A stretch of 64,000 nucleotides of DNA from contig NZ_JAVDYG010000001.1 in the NCBI RefSeq assembly GCF_031458325.1, positions 2,480,001 to 2,544,000 of the forward strand, given 5' to 3'. Positions within the stretch are counted from its first letter, which is position 1; the number at the start of each line of letters is the position of its first letter. Shown piece after piece: positions 59,304 to 64,000 of this stretch. Origin of the DNA: Nocardioides marmoribigeumensis (GTDB taxonomy: Bacteria; Actinomycetota; Actinomycetes; Propionibacteriales; Nocardioidaceae). The notes below the pieces were generated by a model that did no database searches, was not told where the DNA came from, and was given only the letters and a program-made list of their open reading frames with translations. Position numbers and translations under genes: made by a program.

Positions 59304-59944
59304 ACGCCCGCGAGGAGATCCTCGGCCGCGTCCGCGCGGCGCTCGAAGGAGCCCCGCCACCCCCGGTGGTCGAGCCACGATCGGTGGTCGAGCCACGAGC
59401 GGTGGTCGAGCAGGGAGCGCAGCGACCGATCAGTCGAGACCACTCCGCCACGGACCTCGTCGACCTCTTCGCCGAACGGGTCGCCGACTACACGGCGACC
59501 GTCCACCGCTGCACCGCCGACGAGGTGGAGGCGGTGCTGACCGAGCTGCTCGGCGACCGCACCACGGTCGTGCCCCCCGGCTTCGACCGGGCCGTCCCTC
59601 ACCCCGTGGAGGACACGGGGCTCACACCCACCGAGCTCGACGGGATCGACGCGGTCGTCACCATGGCCACGCTCGGCATCGCCGAGACCGGCACGATCGT
59701 GCTCACCCACGGTCCGGGTCAGGGGCGTCGTGCGCTCAGCCTTGTGCCGGACCTGCACGTCTGCGTGGTCCGCGAGGACCAGGTCGTGCCGGGCGTGCCG
59801 GACGCCGTCACGGCTCTCGACCCCACCCGCCCGCAGACCTGGATCAGCGGCCCGTCGGCGACCAGCGACATCGAGCTCGACCGGGTCGAGGGCGTGCACG
59901 GGCCGCGCACGCTGCGGGTCGTCCTGGTCGCGGGCGACGCCTGA
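59300..59944 (+). CDS. lutC: L-lactate utilisation protein LutC with repeat-derived insert
   Basis: A 214-residue LUD-domain protein: AREEILGRVRAALEG at the start, LGIAETGTIVLTHGPGQGRR and PDLHVCVVREDQVV in the core, and IELDRVEGVHGPRTLRVVL near the end. It completes the lutABC operon. Residues about 22-48 (VVEPRSVVEPRAVVEQ and beyond) are encoded by a 79-base repeat cluster, placed in the variable segment between the first helix and the core, and the frame is kept. The GTG at 59300 overlaps the lutB stop. Confidence 0.92.
   Translation: MNAREEILGRVRAALEGAPPPPVVEPRSVVEPRAVVEQGAQRPISRDHSATDLVDLFAERVADYTATVHRCTADEVEAVLTELLGDRTTVVPPGFDRAVPHPVEDTGLTPTELDGIDAVVTMATLGIAETGTIVLTHGPGQGRRALSLVPDLHVCVVREDQVVPGVPDAVTALDPTRPQTWISGPSATSDIELDRVEGVHGPRTLRVVLVAGDA
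59365..59443. repeat. Dispersed repeat cluster inside lutC
   Basis: Three 18-bp units each begin GGTGGTCGAGC (59365, 59383, 59401), the first two nearly identical. The cluster ends in the inverted GTCGAGACCAC (59433-59443), so the outer ends form an imperfect hairpin. The period keeps the lutC frame. Confidence 0.8.
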
Positions 59945-59952
59945 CCGCACCG

Positions 59953-61461
59953 TCAGGCGGCCCACGAGGGGACGTGCGGCACCCAGGTCCGGCGACGCCG
60001 ACTCGGCCAGCGGTGCTCGAAGGTGATCGAGCCGTCGGGATGGACGCGATGCTCGTAGAGCGGGTCGTGGATGCGGCGATGGTGATGACCGCACAGCGGG
60101 ACCGCGTTGTCCAGGTCGGTGGGTCCGAGGCAGGACCACTCGAGCAGGTGGTGGAGGTCGCACCAGGCGAACGGCCTCTCGCAGTCCTGCGCGGCACACG
60201 TGTCGTGCTGGGCGGACAGGACGATCGCCTGATGTCGGGAGAACAGCCGTTTGTCGCGGCCGAGGTCGATCGGGACCGAGTCGCCGGAGAGGACGAGCGG
60301 CAGGATGCCGGCGTTGCAGGCCAGCCGGCGCGCCTCGCTCGCGGAGAGGTCGCCCCCGGTGGCGAGCGGCGCGCTGCCGAGGCCGGCCCGCAGCTTGCCC
60401 TCGTCGATGTGGACCACGATCGCGGCGTCGACGGCCCCGCCACGGCCGAACCCGTCGGTCGGGAGGTGCTCGATGATCTCGCAGAGCGCTCGACCGAGCC
60501 GCTCCCCGTGCGTGAGGGTGGCGCCGTCGGTCGGCTCGACGGTGATCGAGCCGTGACCCTCCTCGCCGGCGGCGACGCGCTGGGCGGCGCGGCGGGGAGC
60601 GGTCAGGTGCTCGAGGCGGTTGCGGAGCGCCTGCCCGGCCAGCGGCGGGAGGACGAACTGGCCCGCCCAGCAACCGTCGTCGCGCTCGTGGAGGAAGAGG
60701 TAGGTCTCGCGCAGCGCGGCGTCCTCCGCGTCGCGGACCTGCTCGTCCTCGACGACCAGGGCGAGGTCGACCTCGGTGAGCTCACCGGTGACCGGGTCGA
60801 CCTCGGGCAGACGGACCTCCACGCGCTTGCGCAGCGGCGCCAGCACACGACGTGCGGCTGCGGTCAGTCGCTTGGGGGACATCATGAGGGCCTTGTCGAC
60901 GAGGACGCGCTCGCACGCGGCGAGCTCCTCGGGCGAGACGGTCGGCACCGCGTCGGCGACCTGCTCCTCGGTGAGCCCCCGGTCGCGTGCGTCCCTGCGC
61001 AGCCGCTCGACGATGCCCCCGACCTTCTCGCAGGCGCGGACGATGATGCGCGCGTGGTCGTCGGTGATGCGGCCCTCCGCGAGGGCTGCGCGGACGTGCG
61101 CGTAGGTGCTCTCCAGGTGCTGGGCGACGCCGAGCGAGCCCCAGCTCCGCTCGCGGTTGCGTCCGGCCGCGCGCGAGGCCCAGGTCTCGGTGTGGGTGGC
61201 GGCGGTCGTCGCCTTGGCGTCCGAGGCCTCCGCGGCCGCGAGGACGTGCAGGCCGAGACCGGCCATGCGCGCCTCGAGGGAGGCCTGCAGCCGGATCGCC
61301 TCGGCGAGCTCGTCGGAGTCGAGGCCGGCCATCGAGGCCCAGCCGACGACCTGGCCACGGTCGTCCCGGAGGAGTCCCCGGTCAAGGGCAGCATGAGCGT
61401 CGCGCAGCCCCTCGAGCACGGCGACGCCGCTCGGCGCCGTCATCGGGGTGAGGGTCTGCAT
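59953..61461 (-). CDS. DUF222/HNH endonuclease domain protein (13E12 repeat family type)
   Basis: A 502-residue protein. The DUF222 region covers about 30-330 with SWGSLGVAQHLESTYAHVRAA (in part) and DHARIIVRACEKVG. The C-terminal HNH motif spans CAAQDCERPFAWCDLHHLLEW and NAVPLCGHHHRRIHDP, with the paired His and Cys residues intact. Proteins of this kind are multi-copy in actinobacteria and include the 13E12 repeats of mycobacteria, several of which are induced by DNA damage. The promoter here is unusually clear, with an SOS-like box. The enzyme is presumably a nuclease; its role is unknown. Confidence 0.88.
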   Translation of the reverse strand: MQTLTPMTAPSGVAVLEGLRDAHAALDRGLLRDDRGQVVGWASMAGLDSDELAEAIRLQASLEARMAGLGLHVLAAAEASDAKATTAATHTETWASRAAGRNRERSWGSLGVAQHLESTYAHVRAALAEGRITDDHARIIVRACEKVGGIVERLRRDARDRGLTEEQVADAVPTVSPEELAACERVLVDKALMMSPKRLTAAARRVLAPLRKRVEVRLPEVDPVTGELTEVDLALVVEDEQVRDAEDAALRETYLFLHERDDGCWAGQFVLPPLAGQALRNRLEHLTAPRRAAQRVAAGEEGHGSITVEPTDGATLTHGERLGRALCEIIEHLPTDGFGRGGAVDAAIVVHIDEGKLRAGLGSAPLATGGDLSASEARRLACNAGILPLVLSGDSVPIDLGRDKRLFSRHQAIVLSAQHDTCAAQDCERPFAWCDLHHLLEWSCLGPTDLDNAVPLCGHHHRRIHDPLYEHRVHPDGSITFEHRWPSRRRRTWVPHVPSWAA

Positions 61462-61467
61462 GCGATC

Positions 61468-61508
61468 AGTATAGCTGCGAGGCGGACGATATACAAACGC
61501 ACATTCGA
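61468..61508 (-). promoter_or_regulatory. Promoter of the DUF222/HNH gene with SOS-like box
   Basis: On the minus strand TTGTAT (61496-61491) and TATACT (61473-61468) are 17 bases apart. Transcription would start near 61461, the first base of the ATG, giving a leaderless message. ACAAACGCACATTCGA (61493-61508) matches the mycobacterial SOS box TCGAACRNRTGTTCGA with three or four mismatches on the minus strand and overlaps the -35. Confidence 0.6.
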
Positions 61509-61556
61509 ATATGAACCCGTGCGGTTCGGCGTCGACGAGCGCCCTAGCCTGGCCCG

Positions 61557-64000
61557 GTGACTCCTCCTGCGCTCCCCAGCCGCGCCCGCGTCGTCGTGAT
61601 CGGTGGCGGGGTGATCGGCTGCTCGATCGCCTACCACCTCGCCCACGCGGGCTGGACCGACGTGCTCGTCCTGGAGCGCGACCGGCTGACCTCCGGCACG
61701 ACCTGGCACGCCGCCGGGCTGATGACCTGCTTCGGCTCGACGTCGGAGACGAGCACCGGGATCCGCCTCCACTCCCGCGACCTCTACGCCCGGCTCGAGG
61801 CCGAGACCGGCCAGTCGACGGGGTTCAAGCCGGTCGGGCTGATCGAGGCCGCGGCCGACACCGACCGGCTGGAGGAGTACCGCCGGGTCGCCGCCTTCCA
61901 GCGCCACCTCGGCCTCGAGGTCGAGGAGATCTCCCCGCGCGAGATGTCGGAGCTCTTCCCGTGGGCGAGGACCGACGACCTGCTCGCCGGCTTCCACGTC
62001 CCCGGCGACGGGCGGGTCAACCCGGTGGACGTGACCACCGCGCTGGCCAAGGGTGCGCGGCAGCTCGGCGTGCGGGTGGTCGAGGGCGTGCGGGTCGAGG
62101 AGGTGCTGGTCTCGACAAGCTCGACCACCGAGAGAGTGACCGGCGTACGCACGTCCACCGGCGAGACGGTCGAGGCGGAGTACGTCGTCAACTGCGCCGG
62201 CATGTGGGCACGCGAGCTCGGCGCGCAGAACGGCCTGGTGATCCCCAACCAGGCCGCGGAGCACTACTACCTGATCACCGACACGATCGACGGGATGGAC
62301 CCGGACGCACCGATCTTCGAGGACCCCGCGTCCTACGGCTACTACCGCGAGGAGGGCGGCGGCATGATGGTCGGGCTCTTCGAGCCCCGGGCCTCGCCGT
62401 GGAAGGTCGAGGGCATCCCTCGGGACTTCTCGTTCGGCACGCTCCCGCCCGACTGGGACCGCATGGCGCCGTTCCTGGAGAAGGCCATGGCGCGCGTGCC
62501 GGTCACGCTCGAGGTCGGCGTGCGCACGTTCTTCTGCGGTCCGGAGTCGTTCACGCCGGACCTCTCGCCCGCGGTCGGCGAGGCGCCGGGGATCCGCGGC
62601 TACTTCGTCGCCGCCGGGATGAACTCCGTGGGCATCCTGTCGGCCGGCGGGCTCGGCCGCGTCCTCGCGCACTGGATCGTCGAGGGCCGCCCCGACGTCG
62701 ACGTCACCGGCTTCGACGTGGCTCGCTTCCGGCCCTGGCAGGCCGACGACGCCTACCGGGCCGCGCGCACGACCGAGATCCTCGGCACGGTGTACGCCGC
62801 GCACACACCCGGCAAGCAGCTCACCTCCGCACGCGACCAGCTGCTCTCACCCGTGCACGACCGGCTCGTCGAGCAGGGCGGACTCATGCGCGAGGTCTCC
62901 GGGTGGGAGGGGGCCGACTGGTTCGCCGGTCCCGGCGAGCACCCGGATCCCCAGCCCACGTGGGGACGCGCGCCGTGGTTCGAGCAGTGGGAGGCGGAGC
63001 ACCGCGCGGTCCGCGAGGCTGTGGGCCTGATGGACATGAGCTTCATGGCCAAGCTCCGCGTGCGGGGCGAGGGTGCCGGCCGTGTGCTCGACCACCTGTC
63101 TGCGGGCCCCGTCGACGGGCCGACCGAGACGATCACCTACACCCAGTGGCTCAACGAGGGCGGTCGCATCGAGGCCGACCTCACCGTCACCAAGCTCGCC
63201 GACGACGACTTCCTCGTCGTCGCCTCCGACACCGCCCACGGCCACGTGCTCGCGTGGCTCGGTCGCCACCTGACCGACGGGGTCACGGTCACCGACGTGA
63301 CCACCGACTACGGCCAGCTCAACGTCCAGGGCCCTCGCTCCCGCGAGGTCCTCGCGACCCTCACCGACGCCGACCTGTCGACCGAGTCGTTCCCGTTCCG
63401 CACGGCCCGCTGGGTCACCCTCGCCCACGTCGAGGTGCTGCTCGTGCGCATCACCTACCTCGGCGAGCTCGGCTACGAGCTCTACGTCCCCGCCGGCCAC
63501 GCCGTCGGGGTGTACGACGCCGTCGCGGCGGCGGGCGCGGCGTACGGCCTGCGGCCGGTGGGCCTCAAGGCCCTTGCCTCGTTGAGGATGGAGAAGGCCT
63601 ACCGCGACTTCGGCCACGACATCGACAACACCGACTGCCCGCTCGAGGTCGGTCTCGGGTTCGCCCTCGACCTGGACAAGCCGTTCCTCGGCCGCGACGC
63701 GGTGCTCGCGCGCAAGTCAGCCGATGGGGAGCGGGGCGGCATGAGGCAACGGCTGGTCCAGCTGCGCCTCACCGACCCTGAGCCCCTGCTGTTCCACGCC
63801 GAGGTCGTGCACCGCGACGGTGAGGCGGTCGGCTACGTCCGCGCGGCGTCGTACGGCTGGACGCTCGGCGGGGCGGTCGGTCTCGCGTTCGTCTCCCACG
63901 GCGACGAGCCGGTCACGCCGGAGTGGCTGCGCACCGGCACGTGGGAGGTCGACGTCGCCGGCACCTGTCACCCGGCCGAGGTGTCGCTGCGGCCGATGTA
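61557..64000 (+). CDS. Dimethylglycine/sarcosine dehydrogenase-like FAD protein with GcvT domain, 3' end cut
   Basis: At least 814 residues, running off the window. The N-terminal FAD domain has VVVIGGGVIGCSIAYHL and the motif TTWHAAGL, whose H51 is the covalent flavin site in dimethylglycine dehydrogenases. An FAO_M linker domain follows (PVHDRLVEQGGLMREVSGWE in part), then a GcvT folate-binding domain (VGLMDMSFMAKLRVRG, LGELGYELYVP) and its C-terminal barrel. Such enzymes demethylate dimethylglycine, sarcosine or related methylamines and pass the one-carbon unit to tetrahydrofolate. Near residue 185 an insert VSTSSTTE comes from a dispersed repeat (62108-62129). The GTG at 61557 is the first start. 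The stop should lie within a few codons beyond 64000 by family length. Confidence 0.9.
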   Translation, partial: MTPPALPSRARVVVIGGGVIGCSIAYHLAHAGWTDVLVLERDRLTSGTTWHAAGLMTCFGSTSETSTGIRLHSRDLYARLEAETGQSTGFKPVGLIEAAADTDRLEEYRRVAAFQRHLGLEVEEISPREMSELFPWARTDDLLAGFHVPGDGRVNPVDVTTALAKGARQLGVRVVEGVRVEEVLVSTSSTTERVTGVRTSTGETVEAEYVVNCAGMWARELGAQNGLVIPNQAAEHYYLITDTIDGMDPDAPIFEDPASYGYYREEGGGMMVGLFEPRASPWKVEGIPRDFSFGTLPPDWDRMAPFLEKAMARVPVTLEVGVRTFFCGPESFTPDLSPAVGEAPGIRGYFVAAGMNSVGILSAGGLGRVLAHWIVEGRPDVDVTGFDVARFRPWQADDAYRAARTTEILGTVYAAHTPGKQLTSARDQLLSPVHDRLVEQGGLMREVSGWEGADWFAGPGEHPDPQPTWGRAPWFEQWEAEHRAVREAVGLMDMSFMAKLRVRGEGAGRVLDHLSAGPVDGPTETITYTQWLNEGGRIEADLTVTKLADDDFLVVASDTAHGHVLAWLGRHLTDGVTVTDVTTDYGQLNVQGPRSREVLATLTDADLSTESFPFRTARWVTLAHVEVLLVRITYLGELGYELYVPAGHAVGVYDAVAAAGAAYGLRPVGLKALASLRMEKAYRDFGHDIDNTDCPLEVGLGFALDLDKPFLGRDAVLARKSADGERGGMRQRLVQLRLTDPEPLLFHAEVVHRDGEAVGYVRAASYGWTLGGAVGLAFVSHGDEPVTPEWLRTGTWEVDVAGTCHPAEVSLRPM
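62108..62129. repeat. Dispersed repeat copy inside the GcvT-fusion flavoprotein gene
   Basis: GGTCTCGACAAGCTCGACCA followed by CC is a near-exact inverse copy of unit A at 40716-40739. It is read in frame as VSTSSTT within a surface region of the FAD domain and does not break the gene. Confidence 0.8.

Noticed and set aside
1-64000. CRISPR arrays, insertion sequences, toxin-antitoxin pairs or a secondary-metabolite cluster
   Set aside because: No regularly spaced repeats of CRISPR length, no transposase frames, no paired toxin-antitoxin genes and no synthase genes were recognised.

Overview
This window is high-GC (clearly above 65% by eye) chromosomal DNA from an actinobacterium. GTG starts, 4-bp ATGA/GTGA overlaps, bldC and bldG homologues, a 6C RNA, a reduced Tad pilus cluster and a potassium-independent pyrophosphatase point to the Nocardioides/Streptomyces side of the phylum. 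The 'GGTGGTCGAGC...GTCGAGACC' dispersed repeats suggest Nocardioidaceae, but that placement is inference. No integrase, transposase, phage module or CRISPR array was seen, so this looks like a core chromosome segment with a few lineage-specific insertions.

Layout. (1) 1-2880: end of purM, a DUF3073 protein, an amino-acid dehydrogenase on the minus strand and bldC with a strong terminator, an order also known from Streptomyces. (2) 2910-10753: a large zinc-ribbon membrane protein, a GH15 glucoamylase/trehalase, a SatD-type regulator plus membrane partner behind a palindromic operator, three minus-strand tRNA genes (Phe, Asp, Glu), soxR, a small metallopeptidase and a holin-like membrane protein. 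(3) 10764-20362, all minus strand: an acetate/monocarboxylate block, made of a LytS-like kinase and LytTR regulator, a small membrane protein with a sodium:solute symporter, a DUF485/ActP pair, acetyl-CoA synthetase and NhaA. (4) 20408-32814: a small hypothetical protein, a methyltransferase, a degenerate Fic-like protein, a HAD-IB hydrolase, 6C RNA, an Ssd/CpaE-like ATPase, an inserted MFS transporter, TadA-TadB-TadC, Flp-like and TadE-like pilins, and a convergent DEAD/DEAH helicase.

(5) 32898-45493: the BldG/anti-sigma pair, hppA, a methyltransferase, topA, an MFS-thymidylate kinase fusion, holB and a lipoprotein peptidase. This order is shared with Streptomyces and joins developmental signalling to DNA topology and dTTP supply. 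(6) 45448-52878: a DUF5701 protein, tRNA-Thr(CGT), an aldose epimerase with a suspicious 5' end, a LysR regulator divergent from a small membrane protein, a PadR-DUF1707 pair, and a 934-codon frame joining an APC amino-acid permease to a flavin monooxygenase. (7) 52872-64000: a possibly truncated FG-GAP-like protein, an S9 peptidase, an exported sulfatase, the lutABC lactate-oxidation operon, a DUF222/HNH (13E12-type) gene with an SOS-like promoter, and a dimethylglycine/sarcosine dehydrogenase-like flavoprotein that runs off the window end.

The most unusual items are the permease-monooxygenase fusion, a 6C RNA whose terminator loop carries a third C6 run, a possible short transcript on the minus strand between the Fic-like and HAD genes, and dispersed palindromic repeats that have entered coding sequences (lutC, the terminal flavoprotein, the 3' end of the DUF1707 gene) and the start region of the tmk fusion.
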